A stretch of 37,145 bases of DNA from a bacterium (lineage in GTDB: Bacteria; Patescibacteriota; Microgenomatia; UBA12405), in contig JAKQJL010000034.1 of assembly GCA_029561175.1 (NCBI GenBank), forward strand, positions 1-37,145, in the 5' to 3' direction. Position numbers and translations under genes: made by a program. The notes under the pieces are model-generated. The model saw nothing but the letters and a program-made list of their open reading frames with translations. It had not been told where the DNA came from and ran no database searches. Positions 7,925 through 18,365 of this stretch are shown piece by piece. Every line of letters starts with the position of its first letter. Position 1 is the first letter of the stretch.

Positions 7925-10522
7925 ATGATCTCTTTTTTAAAATCCTTAGTTGATGAAAACTATCGTCGTTTAAATTCTTTTTATCCAATAGTTAAAAAAA
8001 TTAACGCCCTCGAAGAATCGATTCAAAAATTAACAGATCAAGAACTTGCTGATAAAACTAATTATTTTAAAGAATTACTTTCTCAAGGAAAAACTCTCGA
8101 CGACATTCTCCCTGAAGCCTATGCCGTTCTCCGAGAGGCTATCAGACGAGTTATTGGTGAGCGAGCTTATGATGTTCAGCTTCTAGCCGCCATTGCTCTC
8201 CATCAGGGTTGTATCGCTGAACAGCGTACCGGTGAGGGTAAAACTCATTCAGTAATTTTTCCGGCCTATTTGAATGCTTTAACCGGCAAAGGTGTCCATG
8301 TGGTTACTCCCAATGATTATTTAACTCGAGTTGGTGCTGGTTGGTATCCAAAAGCTTTAAAATTTTTAGGAATTACCACTGGGGCTATTGTCCACGAACA
8401 ATCATTTATTTTAGATCCAGAATATACTGAAGAATCTGAGAAAGTTGATGATCGTTTGGCCCATTTAAAACCGGTTTCTCGTCAGCAAGCTTATCTAGCC
8501 GATGTTACCTATGGAACTAATAATGAATTTGGATTTGATTATCTTCGCGATCACATGGTTGCTTCAGAAGATGACAAAGTTCAACGTTCGCACTATTTCG
8601 CTATTGTTGATGAGGTTGACTTTGTTTTAATCGACGAAGCTAGAACTCCCTTAATTATTTCTTCTCCCAACAATTCTCCTACCGATAAATATTATCAATT
8701 TGCTCAAGTCGCCAGTCAGCTACAACCCAACGATTATGTCATCGAAGAAAAATCGCGTTCCGCTACTCTTTCTGAATTCGGTATTAGAAAAGTCGAAAAA
8801 ATATTAGGTATCAACAATCTTTATGAGGAATCGTTTGAAACTATTCATTATATTGAAAATGCTATCAAAGCCCAAGCTCTATTTCATAAAGACAAAGACT
8901 ACGTTATTAAAGATGGTGAAATAATTATTGTCGACGAATTTACTGGTCGTTTAATGAATGGCCGACGTTGGTCAGACGGGCTTCATCAAGCTGTCGAAGC
9001 CAAAGAAGGTGTTACTGTTCAGCAAGAATCGCAAACTTGGGCCACCATTACTTTTCAGAATTTTTTCCGGCTATACGAAAAATTAGCTGGAATGACTGGT
9101 ACCGCTCTTACCGAAGCCGAAGAATTTCGAAAAATTTACGAGCTAGATGTGCTAACTATCCCCACTCATCGAGAGATCAAAAGAATCGATGATGGAGATC
9201 TAATCTTTAAAACTCAACGTTCAAAATACGCAGCTATTGCCACTAAAGTCGAAGAACTCTATCGTTTAGGTCAACCAGTATTAATTGGTACCACGAGTAT
9301 TCAAAAAAATGAAATTATTTCACAGTTATTATCTAAAAAGGGGATTCCTCACCAACTTTTAAATGCCAAAAATCATCTTTCAGAAGCTGGTATTATCGCC
9401 AAGGCGGGTCGCTTAAAAGCCGTCACTGTTGCTACCAATATGGCTGGTCGAGGAGTCGATATTATTTTAGGAGGGCCCAAAGACAATCGCGATAAAAACG
9501 AATGGCAACAAGAACATGATCAAGTAATCGCTCTGGGTGGTTTATACGTTATTGGTACCGAACGACACGAATCACGAAGAATCGACAATCAGCTTCGGGG
9601 TCGATCTGGACGCCAAGGTGATCCAGGTTTTTCTCAATTCTATGTTGCTCTAGACGACGATTTAATGAGAATTTTTGGAGGTGAAAAAATCTCTAGTTTA
9701 ATGGAAAAATTCAATATGCCCGAAGATACCCCATTAACTCATCCATTAGTTTCTCGAGTATTGGAGCAAATCCAAGTTAAAGTCGAAGGCTACAATTTTG
9801 ATGTTCGTAAAAATTTAGTTGAATATGATGACGTAATTAATAAACAACGCCAAATTATTTATCGAATTCGCGACAATACTCTCTCTCAAGCTAAAAAAGA
9901 ACCACAAAAGAATTGGCAAGAAATTAAAAAATATTTAGAATCCGAAGTCGATTTCTTAATTTCTAAGGGAAATTTAAGCTTGGAAATATCGGAAATTTTA
10001 CCAATGCCCGAAAGTCAACGTCAACAATTTTCAGCTGACCTTCAAAAATCAGCCACACCCAAAGAAGATATTATCAAAATTTTTGAAGACCAATGGCAAC
10101 AAAGAATTTCTTATTTTGGTCAAGATATTAGTAACTCTATTTTGGCCTACGCTGTAGTCAAAACTCTCGATCCACTTTGGGTAGAACATCTGACTGCTCT
10201 CGATGATTTACGCGACGGTGTTCGTCTTCGTGGTTATGCTCAAAAAGATCCTTTAATCGAATATCGCAAAGAAGGTTTTGAAATGTTTCAAAAACTACTA
10301 CGTTCGTTCGAATCAAATTTAGCTAGAACCATATTTAGGCTCGAACCAGTAGCTCAACCGGTTAATACTCCTAAAAATATTACTGAAAGTAGGGGAGAAG
10401 AAGAAACTAGTTCTAAAAAAGATACTCCAGTTATTAATCAAAAAACTCTAAGTCGCAACGACCCATGTTGGTGCGGTTCTGGCAAAAAATGGAAAAAATG
10501 TCACTATCCCAAACTCGCTTAA
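7925..10522 (+). CDS. secA: preprotein translocase ATPase SecA with C-terminal SEC-C zinc motif
   Basis: [10 protein letters not shown] Walker A, [44 protein letters not shown], C-terminal [16 protein letters not shown]. Start reset from 7892 to 7925. Confidence 0.97.
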   Translation: [865 protein letters not shown]

Positions 10523-11520
10523 AATTTTTTGATTTAATTAAATCTTCATCAAAGATTGTTTTAACCACACATTTTTCTCCAGATGACGATGCGATTTCAT
10601 CAATTCTTTCACTTTACTACGTTTTAACAAAAAAATTTCCCAAAAAGCAAATTGAGATGATTATTACTGGTAATCCAGTTAATCGCTTTTCGGTGTTTTT
10701 AAATTATTCCCAAATTCACTTTGTCAGTGAGTTAGCCACAAAACTTACCAATGCCGATTTATTAATTTGTCTTGATGGTGGTCAATATTCTCGTTTTAGT
10801 AATGATTCTCAAAAAATTCTCGACTTAAAAATTAAAACTATTTGTCTTGATCATCATCAATCTCCTCCGGATAAATTTGATCTACTTTGGCAAAACCCTA
10901 AAGCCGCTTCAACTGCTGAATTGGTCTATCAATTTACCTCTAAAAATTTTGTTTTAGATGAAACTTTGTCAAAACTACTTTTATTGGGTATTCTAGGCGA
11001 TACTGGTAATTTTAATTATATTCGTCCTGGTCAATATCATTTATTTTCTTTAGTTAAAAAAATTCTTCAAATTAGCCAAATCAATATCCAAGAGTTTAAA
11101 TCAACTTATTCTTTAATTGAACCTCAAGCTTTTGAAATTATCCAAGAGTTTGTTAAAAATTCAAAATTTTATCAAGTAAAAAACTGGCCAGATTTCCAAG
11201 TATCCTATTTAACCAATACTTACTCAGATCAGCTTACTAGCGAAGCTTCAAGTATTTTTGTTTCCAACTATCTTCGTTTAATTAAAGGATATTCCTGGGG
11301 TTTTACCGTTTACCAGAAATCAGATGGCAATTTTAGTTTATCGTTCAGGTCTTTGCCCGGTAGTGTTAATGTTCGGGACTTAGTTGAAAGAATTGGCATT
11401 GGTGGTGGTCACGATCGCGCTTCGGGCGCCAAAGTTAATGCCAAAGACGCTGTTTCTTCGTCAGTTGTGATTAATCAAATAATTGATTGGTTAAAAACTA
11501 ATCAACCTTTGCTAACATAA
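10498..11520 (+). CDS. DHH/DHHA1 family phosphoesterase (NrnA-like)
   Basis: TTHFSPDDDAISS, LICLDGG, CLDHHQSP, GILGDTGNFNY, C-terminal GGGHDRASGAKV. Start at 10489 or 10498, overlapping the secA 3' end. Confidence 0.88.
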   Translation: MSLSQTRLKFFDLIKSSSKIVLTTHFSPDDDAISSILSLYYVLTKKFPKKQIEMIITGNPVNRFSVFLNYSQIHFVSELATKLTNADLLICLDGGQYSRFSNDSQKILDLKIKTICLDHHQSPPDKFDLLWQNPKAASTAELVYQFTSKNFVLDETLSKLLLLGILGDTGNFNYIRPGQYHLFSLVKKILQISQINIQEFKSTYSLIEPQAFEIIQEFVKNSKFYQVKNWPDFQVSYLTNTYSDQLTSEASSIFVSNYLRLIKGYSWGFTVYQKSDGNFSLSFRSLPGSVNVRDLVERIGIGGGHDRASGAKVNAKDAVSSSVVINQIIDWLKTNQPLLT

Positions 11521-11523
11521 TTC

Positions 11524-11796
11524 ATGGAACAAAACCAAGAACTCCTCGATCAGCTAAAAAAGATCAACTCTAAGCTCGATATTATCAACCATCCCATCAA
11601 AAATGCTTACTACAATTTTATTGCTGGAGTTTTTCGGTCACTCGGATCACTTTTTGGCACCATGGTTATTGCTTCCTTGTTTATTTATCTTCTTTCCCGA
11701 TTTAATTTTTTCAACAACTTCAACAATTGGTCAAAGTCGATTATTAACTCTGTCGGCTTTCCTTCGCTCTCATCGCCCGCACCCGATCAACCTTAG
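11524..11796 (+). CDS. small membrane protein, DUF5665-like
   Basis: 90 aa: short N-terminal helix, FIAGVFRSLGSLFGTMVIASLFIYLLSRF TM segment, typical of DUF5665-type proteins. Overlaps typA 3' end by 53 bp, tail to tail. Confidence 0.6.
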   Translation: MEQNQELLDQLKKINSKLDIINHPIKNAYYNFIAGVFRSLGSLFGTMVIASLFIYLLSRFNFFNNFNNWSKSIINSVGFPSLSSPAPDQP

Positions 11797-13597
11797 ATAA
11801 ATATTTTTTTCTTAATCTAATTGTTACTGGGGTAACGTCAATTAATTCATCATCTTCAATAAAATCCAGAGCTTCTTCGATACTATATTTAACCGCTGGT
11901 GCCAAAATAATGGCATCATCGTTTCCCGAAGATCTCATATTAGTTAACTGTTTTCCTTTGCAAACATTAATTTCCAAATCATCTTCTACTGGTCTAAAAC
12001 CCACCACTTGTCCTTCGTACACTGGTTCAGTTGGTTCCACAAAGGTGACGCCTCTTTTTTGAGCTAAATCCAATCCAAAACTTAAGGCTTTACCGCTTTC
12101 CGAAGCAATTAATACTCCATTTCGTTGTCTTTTCTCAGTTCCCAACATCGATTCATAGCCTAAAGCCAAATAACTTAAAGAAACTGACCCTTTTGTGGCT
12201 GTCATCAACACACTTCTTAAACCTAAAGCATTTCTTTCTGAAATTTTATAAATCATTTTTATTCCTGCTTTATCGTCAGTAATCATATCTTTCATCTCAG
12301 CTCTTCTTTTTCCTAATTCGGCTGTAATTACTCCTACATAATCTTGAGGAGTTAAAACCGTCAACTCAGAAAAAGGTTCTGTCCATCCTGATTCGGTTTT
12401 CTTTAAAATAACTTCTGGTTTTCCCACTTCCATGGCATAACCTTCACGTCGAAGCTTTTCAATTAAAATTGCTAAATGTAATTCTCCCCGGCCGGAAACA
12501 ATAACTCTAATGCTGTCATTTGGATCATCTTCAATTCTTAATCCTAAATTTGTCTCTACTTCTTCGGCCAATCTTTCTTTAATTTCTCTAGAAGTTAAAA
12601 ACTTTGATTCTTCTTTGGCAAAAACGCTAGTATTTGGTCCAAAGCTAGCTTTTAAAGTTGGTTCGGTAATACTAATTGTTGGTAGGGCAACTTGATATTG
12701 AGGATCAGTGATTGTTTGTCCTATTTTAAATTGGGGTACACCAGCAATATAAATAATTTCACCAGTTTCGGCCTGATCAGACTCAACTTTATTCATTCCT
12801 TCGTTAATATACATTTTTTCAATTTTGTAATTACCCAAAGCTTTTTGATCGGGAGACAGTAAAGTTACAAATTGTCCTTTTTTAATTGTTCCCTGATTAA
12901 CTCTTCCCATGGCTAATTTACCCAAATATCCGTTTTTCTCGAAAGCCGAAATCAACATTTGAAATGGTTTATCAGTATTAATATGACTATTGGGAATAGT
13001 CTCAATTATTTGATCAAGCAAAGGAAGGATATCTGCTGGGGCATTAAAATCTGCTGGAACGTTTTTATAGGCCTTACCATCTCTTCCTACTGCGTATATT
13101 ACTGGAAAATCTAAGGTGTCAGGATTATTAGCTAAAGATAAAATTAAGTTCTCAGTATCAGCTAATACTTCATTAATTCTAGAATCTTTACGGTCAATCT
13201 TATTAATAATTAAAATAATTTTTAAATTATTTTCTAAAGCTTTTTTTAGTACAAACTTGGTTTGAGACAATGGTCCTTCGGCAGCATCAACAATCAATAA
13301 GGCTCCGTCTGCCATATTCATTACTCTTTCAACTTCTCCACCAAAATCAGCATGTCCCGGAGTATCAATAATATTGATTTTTACTCCCTTATAAAAGATT
13401 GAAGTATTTTTCGATAAGATAGTAATTCCTTTTTCTCTTTCCAAATCATTACTATCCATTATTCGGTCAGTATTCATCTCTTCCTGATTATCCCTAAAAG
13501 AGTGTGTTTGTTTTAGCATGGCATCCACCAAGGTAGTTTTTCCATGGTCAACGTGAGCGATAACCGCTAAGTTGATAATTTTATCAAGTTTTTGCAT
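11744..13597 (-). CDS. typA: GTP-binding ribosome-associated GTPase TypA/BipA
   Basis: G1 [11 protein letters not shown]3 [20 protein letters not shown]; TypA C-terminal region ([32 protein letters not shown]). Confidence 0.96.
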   Translation of the reverse strand: MQKLDKIINLAVIAHVDHGKTTLVDAMLKQTHSFRDNQEEMNTDRIMDSNDLEREKGITILSKNTSIFYKGVKINIIDTPGHADFGGEVERVMNMADGALLIVDAAEGPLSQTKFVLKKALENNLKIILIINKIDRKDSRINEVLADTENLILSLANNPDTLDFPVIYAVGRDGKAYKNVPADFNAPADILPLLDQIIETIPNSHINTDKPFQMLISAFEKNGYLGKLAMGRVNQGTIKKGQFVTLLSPDQKALGNYKIEKMYINEGMNKVESDQAETGEIIYIAGVPQFKIGQTITDPQYQVALPTISITEPTLKASFGPNTSVFAKEESKFLTSREIKERLAEEVETNLGLRIEDDPNDSIRVIVSGRGELHLAILIEKLRREGYAMEVGKPEVILKKTESGWTEPFSELTVLTPQDYVGVITAELGKRRAEMKDMITDDKAGIKMIYKISERNALGLRSVLMTATKGSVSLSYLALGYESMLGTEKRQRNGVLIASESGKALSFGLDLAQKRGVTFVEPTEPVYEGQVVGFRPVEDDLEINVCKGKQLTNMRSSGNDDAIILAPAVKYSIEEALDFIEDDELIDVTPVTIRLRKKYLSKVDRVRAMRAKESRQS

Positions 13598-13625
13598 TCC
13601 TAGATTTTACCACTAAAATAAGAAT
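13598..13625. promoter_or_regulatory. 28-bp divergent promoter shared by typA(-) and C39-like gene(+)
   Basis: Minus TAAAAT (13609-13604) and plus TAAAAT (13614-13619), each exactly 6 nt from its ATG. Plus -35 candidate TTGCAT (13592-13597, 16-nt spacer) lies in typA coding sequence. Confidence 0.55.
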
Positions 13626-14363
13626 ATGAAGCTAAAGATTGGAATTATCTTATTGTTGGTTTTAATCTCTGCCTATTTAGGCACAAAAATATTTCAAAAA
13701 CCTACTGTTCAAACAAAAATTGAACAAATAAAGCAGGAGATTGTTCCCACCAAGCCCATTCATCTCGATTCAACTGGCCTTCCTAATCGTTATTTAATCG
13801 AGGCTCCTTTTGTCGAACAAGCTCCCAAAAAAGATTGGTCACAACCTTGGCAAGATGCCTGTGAGGAAGCAGCCCTGTTAACACCCTACTATTATTATTC
13901 TTCAATTACTCCTTCCTCAGATCAAATTGTTCAAGATTTAACTAAAATATTTGACTATGAAAACTCTCAAGGTTGGAGTCATGATGTTAACTTAGAACAA
14001 ATGCAACAAATTGCTCAAGATCTTTGGGGATTATCTTCAGAAATTATTCAAAATCCAACTGTGGATCAAATCAAAGAAAGGATTACCAATAATCAACCAA
14101 TAGTCGTTCCTGCCAATGGAAAAACACTATTTAAAGAAAATAAACATTTTAAAGCTGGTGGTCCTTGGTATCACAATTTAGTCATTATTGGTTTCGACGA
14201 TGATCAAAAAAAATTCATTGTTCACGATGTCGGTACTCAATTTGGAGCTAAATTTAAGTACAGTTACTCATTATTATTAAAAAGCATTCACGATTTTCCA
14301 TCCACCTTAAATAAAGAAGATATTGATCAAGGTGATCAAAAAGTTCTAGTTTTGTTAAAATAA
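13626..14363 (+). CDS. C39-like cysteine peptidase domain protein, membrane-anchored
   Basis: N-terminal hydrophobic segment; VEQAPKKDWSQPWQDACEEAALL (Cys) and GGPWYHNLVIIGFDDDQKKFIVHDVG (His/Asp), typical of C39_2 proteins. Confidence 0.78.
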   Translation: MKLKIGIILLLVLISAYLGTKIFQKPTVQTKIEQIKQEIVPTKPIHLDSTGLPNRYLIEAPFVEQAPKKDWSQPWQDACEEAALLTPYYYYSSITPSSDQIVQDLTKIFDYENSQGWSHDVNLEQMQQIAQDLWGLSSEIIQNPTVDQIKERITNNQPIVVPANGKTLFKENKHFKAGGPWYHNLVIIGFDDDQKKFIVHDVGTQFGAKFKYSYSLLLKSIHDFPSTLNKEDIDQGDQKVLVLLK

Positions 14364-14366
14364 TTT

Positions 14367-14876
14367 ATGATAAAAAAATTATTTCTCATATTATCAACTA
14401 TATTTTTATTATCATCATGTACTATGAATACTCAAACAAACACCACCAATAATCAGATTATTATCACCACTAAAGATGGCACTATTGAAGCCGAGCTTTA
14501 TTCCGATAAAACTCCCAATACTGCTGCCAATTTTATTAGTAAAGTTCAATCAAAATTTTATGATGGTTTAATCTTTCATCGAGTAATTGAAGGATTTATG
14601 GCTCAAGGCGGTGATCCAACTGGTACTGGTACCGGTGGTGGCAAAATTACTTCAGAAATAAATCAGATTCCTTTTGAAAGAGGTTCTTTTGGACTAGCCA
14701 GAACCCCGGTTACCAAAGAAATTAGTAATGATAGTCAATTTTTTATTTGTTTTACCACCCAAGGTTGTCAGCATTTAACCGGAGATTACGTCAACTTTGG
14801 AAAAGTAACTTCTGGGTTAGAAGTCTTAGACAAAATCAAACAGGGAGATAAAATAATTTCCATCACTTTAAAATAA
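14367..14876 (+). CDS. cyclophilin-type peptidyl-prolyl isomerase, putative lipoprotein
   Basis: Lipobox LLSSC; cyclophilin motifs (TAANFISKVQSKFYDGLIFHRVIEGFMAQGGDPTGTGTGG; SQFFICF). Confidence 0.93.
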   Translation: MIKKLFLILSTIFLLSSCTMNTQTNTTNNQIIITTKDGTIEAELYSDKTPNTAANFISKVQSKFYDGLIFHRVIEGFMAQGGDPTGTGTGGGKITSEINQIPFERGSFGLARTPVTKEISNDSQFFICFTTQGCQHLTGDYVNFGKVTSGLEVLDKIKQGDKIISITLK

Positions 14877-14877
14877 T

Positions 14878-15252
14878 ATGAAGAAATTTTTAATTATTAT
14901 TATCTTTTTGCTGTTTTCAGCTTGGGTTTACCAAAAACTAACCACTCCTCCTGCTGAACAAAAATATTCCAATGATCAAGCCGAAATCATTATTTATTGG
15001 GGTGATGGTTGCCCTCATTGCGAAAATGTCAAAAAATACATTTCCGACAATAAAATAGATCAAAAAATAAAAATTTTATTCAAAGAGGTTTATCAAAATA
15101 AAAACAACCAAAAAGAATTACTTGAATATGTTAAAAAATGTCCAGAAATAGATACTCGCCAAGGTGTTGGCGTTCCTCTTGGCTATGTCGTTTCTGAGTC
15201 CAAATGTTATTTGGGCGATACTCCGATTATCGACTGGTTAAAAACAAAGTGA
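14878..15252 (+). CDS. thioredoxin-like protein, membrane-anchored
   Basis: IIYWGDGCPHCENVKKYI (CPHC) after an N-terminal TM segment. Confidence 0.75.
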   Translation: MKKFLIIIIFLLFSAWVYQKLTTPPAEQKYSNDQAEIIIYWGDGCPHCENVKKYISDNKIDQKIKILFKEVYQNKNNQKELLEYVKKCPEIDTRQGVGVPLGYVVSESKCYLGDTPIIDWLKTK

Positions 15253-15593
15253 GTTTAAAACAAAAACAATTTAAGTTTAGCTTTGCAGTATTACTTCGAC
15301 TAATAATCTTTGGTTTGTTTTTAATTATCTCTATCAACTATCTCTCCCATAACCAGACAAATGTTTTAGGTGATTCTACTTTAAACATCGATCTTTCTCC
15401 TTATCTACCAAAAGATATATCAAATAAGTTTCAAGATTTTCAAAAAACCCCAGTCTTTCATAATTATGAGACAATCAGAGATCAAGTACAAACCCAATTA
15501 AATGGTTTTCCTCAAAAACAAATAAAAGAAATTAAAAAAGAAATAGTTAAATCTATTTACCAAGATATTATTAAAAGTATCGATCAACCATGA
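15249..15593 (+). CDS. hypothetical membrane-anchored protein
   Basis: GTG start overlaps the preceding stop (GTGA). One TM segment and lysine-rich C-terminus. Start reset from 15204. Confidence 0.5.
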   Translation: MSLKQKQFKFSFAVLLRLIIFGLFLIISINYLSHNQTNVLGDSTLNIDLSPYLPKDISNKFQDFQKTPVFHNYETIRDQVQTQLNGFPQKQIKEIKKEIVKSIYQDIIKSIDQP

Positions 15594-16660
15594 ATCTCGA
15601 AGAATTACTTCAGAAGTTAGAAAAAATAAAATTAAAACTAAATTATTCAGATTTAGTTAATCAACTTCAAGTTTTCAAACAACAATCTACTGACGAGTCA
15701 ATTTGGTCGGATCCATCAAAAGCAGCTGAAATTATGCAAGCTATTTCCGACTTGGAAAAAATAATTACCCAGATTGATCAAACAGAAAAAGAACTAATTG
15801 AATTGGTTGAATTTAGTAAGCTTTTAGAATCAGAATCCGATCAAGACTTAACTCAAAACCTACTCTCCCGCCAGCGTGAATTAACCAAACTAATTGAACA
15901 ATTAGAACTACAAACATATTTGTCTGGTAAATACGATAAAAATGGTTGCATATTTTCTATTCATTCTGGCCAAGGCGGTACTGAAGCTATGGATTGGGCC
16001 TCAATTTTACAAAGAATGTATTTACGTTATTTCGATCGTAAAGGGTGGAAATACGAACTTTTAGATGAAATTCGAGGCGAAGAAGCTGGAATAAAAACTG
16101 TTAGTTTTAAAATAACCAATTCCTATTCTTATGGTTATTTAAAAGGTGAAAACGGAGTCCATCGCTTAGTTAGGCTCTCGCCTTTTAATGCTGATCAATT
16201 AAGACAAACATCTTTTGCTAAAGTAGAAGTCACTCCGATTATCGATTCAAAATCTGATTTTCAAATTAAAAATGAAGATATCGAGTTTTCAGCCTATCGT
16301 TCTGGTGGGCATGGCGGACAAAACGTTAATAAAGTTTCAACTGCTGTTAGATTAGTTCATAAACCAACTGGAATTGCCGTTAGTTGTCAAAGTCAACGCT
16401 CACAAGATCAAAATCGTTTATTGGCCATGGAAATGCTCGCTTCAAAATTATGGGCTATCGAACAAGAGAAATATAACTCCGAAAAAAAAGAGATTAAAGG
16501 AGAAAATGTCATTGCTGGTTGGGGTCATCAAATTCGTTCTTATGTTCTACATCCCTATAAAATGGTTAAAGATCTCAGAACCCGAGAAGAAACTTCAGAT
16601 ACCACTGCAGTTTTAGACGGGGACTTAGATAATTTTATTAATGCCGAATTAAAACAATGA
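15590..16660 (+). CDS. prfB: peptide chain release factor 2
   Basis: RF2 SPF tripeptide ([15 protein letters not shown]) and GGQ motif ([11 protein letters not shown]). Uninterrupted ORF without the usual early in-frame UGA. Confidence 0.96.
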   Translation: MNLEELLQKLEKIKLKLNYSDLVNQLQVFKQQSTDESIWSDPSKAAEIMQAISDLEKIITQIDQTEKELIELVEFSKLLESESDQDLTQNLLSRQRELTKLIEQLELQTYLSGKYDKNGCIFSIHSGQGGTEAMDWASILQRMYLRYFDRKGWKYELLDEIRGEEAGIKTVSFKITNSYSYGYLKGENGVHRLVRLSPFNADQLRQTSFAKVEVTPIIDSKSDFQIKNEDIEFSAYRSGGHGGQNVNKVSTAVRLVHKPTGIAVSCQSQRSQDQNRLLAMEMLASKLWAIEQEKYNSEKKEIKGENVIAGWGHQIRSYVLHPYKMVKDLRTREETSDTTAVLDGDLDNFINAELKQ

Positions 16661-17661
16661 AAAAAGTAATATTTTTATTTTACTTTATTTTTACACTAAT
16701 TTTTACTTCGCTTTACTTAGGTCTTTTCCAGTTAGCCAAAATCACCAATAAACGTATTGATTATTTTCCCAAACTCGTTATTAATACTCTTCAAAACAAA
16801 TCTACTGCTTCGCGAAATATTTTAGTTTTAGGTCTCGATCCTCGTGACGACAAAATTGAAAAAACCAATACCACTGATACTATTATGTTGGCTAAAGTTA
16901 GCTCTAAAGATTTAAGAATTATTTCTATTCCTCGTGACTTGTGGGTATATTCACTTTCTAAAAAAGTCAATCAAATTTATGAGTTATCTCAAACTCAAAC
17001 AGATCGTTATCAATATCTCAAAACCAATTTTGAAAAACTTACTAATCAAAAAATAGACAATTTGCTAATTATTACTAGTAAAAATTTAATCGATATTATC
17101 AAAATTGTTGGTGGAGTCGATGTTCAACTTGAAATTGGTTTTAAAGATACTCAATATCCCAATCCAGAATATATTAAAAATCCTAATCCAAACATACCTA
17201 TTTATAAAACCGTTGAGTTTAAATCTGGTTTAGTTCATCTCGATGAAACCAATGTGGTTGAATTTGTCAGATCACGTCACGGTGCTGAAACTGCCGCTTT
17301 AAATGGTACCGATCTTGGAAGAATTAATCGCCAACAATTATTAATTAATGCTCTCCAACAAAAACTTCTCAATTTACCCAAAAACATCAATAGCCTCAAA
17401 ATACTACTTAATCTTTATAATTATTATTCTCATTCAATTGAAACTGACTTGGAAGATCAACAATTATTTAGTTTGGCCTATCAATTACTACCAAATTTAG
17501 ATAAATTTAGCATTAACAAAACCGTCGTACCTACCAGCGAAAACAATACTACCCCAATTTATCATCCTAATTTTAATATTAATGGTGCTTGGGTGTTTAT
17601 TCCTAAAGAAAAAAATTACCAATCATTGCATAATTATATTAATGACTATTTCAAAGACTAA
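16657..17661 (+). CDS. LytR-CpsA-Psr (LCP) family protein
   Basis: N-terminal [48 protein letters not shown]...DLGRINRQQ. Confidence 0.93.
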   Translation: MKKVIFLFYFIFTLIFTSLYLGLFQLAKITNKRIDYFPKLVINTLQNKSTASRNILVLGLDPRDDKIEKTNTTDTIMLAKVSSKDLRIISIPRDLWVYSLSKKVNQIYELSQTQTDRYQYLKTNFEKLTNQKIDNLLIITSKNLIDIIKIVGGVDVQLEIGFKDTQYPNPEYIKNPNPNIPIYKTVEFKSGLVHLDETNVVEFVRSRHGAETAALNGTDLGRINRQQLLINALQQKLLNLPKNINSLKILLNLYNYYSHSIETDLEDQQLFSLAYQLLPNLDKFSINKTVVPTSENNTTPIYHPNFNINGAWVFIPKEKNYQSLHNYINDYFKD

Positions 17662-18334
17662 TCAGGATAGCTATTATCAAACTCATCAAGATCGATTTGC
17701 TGTTATTTTAAAAAGCATTAGTAATTTAAAACTTTCTCCTAAATCATCCATTTTAGATATCGGTTGTTATCCTTTGTATCTTTTTCAAGAGCTAGAAAAG
17801 CAAGGTTATCAATTATCTGGAATTAGTTCTCAGCATGAATCTGTCGATCAACCCAGCATTAAGACCTTAAATATTGAAACTACCAATTTTCCTTATCAAG
17901 ATAATTCATTTGATTTGGTGATCTTTACTGAAGTAATTGAACACCTAACTACTAACCTCGATGGTATTTTCAAAGAAATCCATCGGGTTTTAAAACCCGG
18001 GGGGTATGTTTTGCTTACCACTCCAAATGTTTTAAAAATACATAATATTCTTTCTCTGTTGTTCAATCAAAATATTTATTTTAGTCTCGATCAGCTAAAT
18101 CAACCAATCAACTATCGACATCAACGAGAATATACTTTATCCGAAATTAAAACTCTTCAAGAAAAAGTTGGTTTAAAACCAATTATTGCTCGTACATTTA
18201 CTGGCTATACCCCATTTAGACATAAAACTGTTTCTGATAGTTTTTTAATTAAATTTACAAAACTATTGATTTACTTTTTTACCTGTCTATTTGCTAATCG
18301 AAAAGATTCCATTATTACCATATATCAGAAATGA
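17642..18334 (+). CDS. class I SAM-dependent methyltransferase
   Basis: SILDIGCYP, FPYQDNSFDLVIFTEVIEHL, HRVLKPGGYVLLTTPN. Start reset from 17582 to 17642. Confidence 0.9.
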   Translation: MTISKTNQDSYYQTHQDRFAVILKSISNLKLSPKSSILDIGCYPLYLFQELEKQGYQLSGISSQHESVDQPSIKTLNIETTNFPYQDNSFDLVIFTEVIEHLTTNLDGIFKEIHRVLKPGGYVLLTTPNVLKIHNILSLLFNQNIYFSLDQLNQPINYRHQREYTLSEIKTLQEKVGLKPIIARTFTGYTPFRHKTVSDSFLIKFTKLLIYFFTCLFANRKDSIITIYQK

Positions 18335-18340
18335 TATACT
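18332..18340 (+). promoter_or_regulatory. extended -10 (TGATATACT) upstream of the ftsEX cluster
   Basis: TGnTATACT 25 nt before the ATG at 18366. Confidence 0.45.
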
Positions 18341-18365
18341 GAAATATTAATATTTAAAAATATTT

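Noticed and set aside
14356-14361. TAAAAT 5 nt before the cyclophilin ATG (and similar at 18814, TAGAAT before ftsE)
   Set aside because: Arises easily from AAA-TAA stop contexts within likely operons; not counted as evidence for leaderless promoters.
17984-17999. 16-bp perfect palindrome CGGGTTTTAAAACCCG
   Set aside because: Lies within the methyltransferase codons for the conserved HRVLKPGG motif; most likely a coding coincidence.
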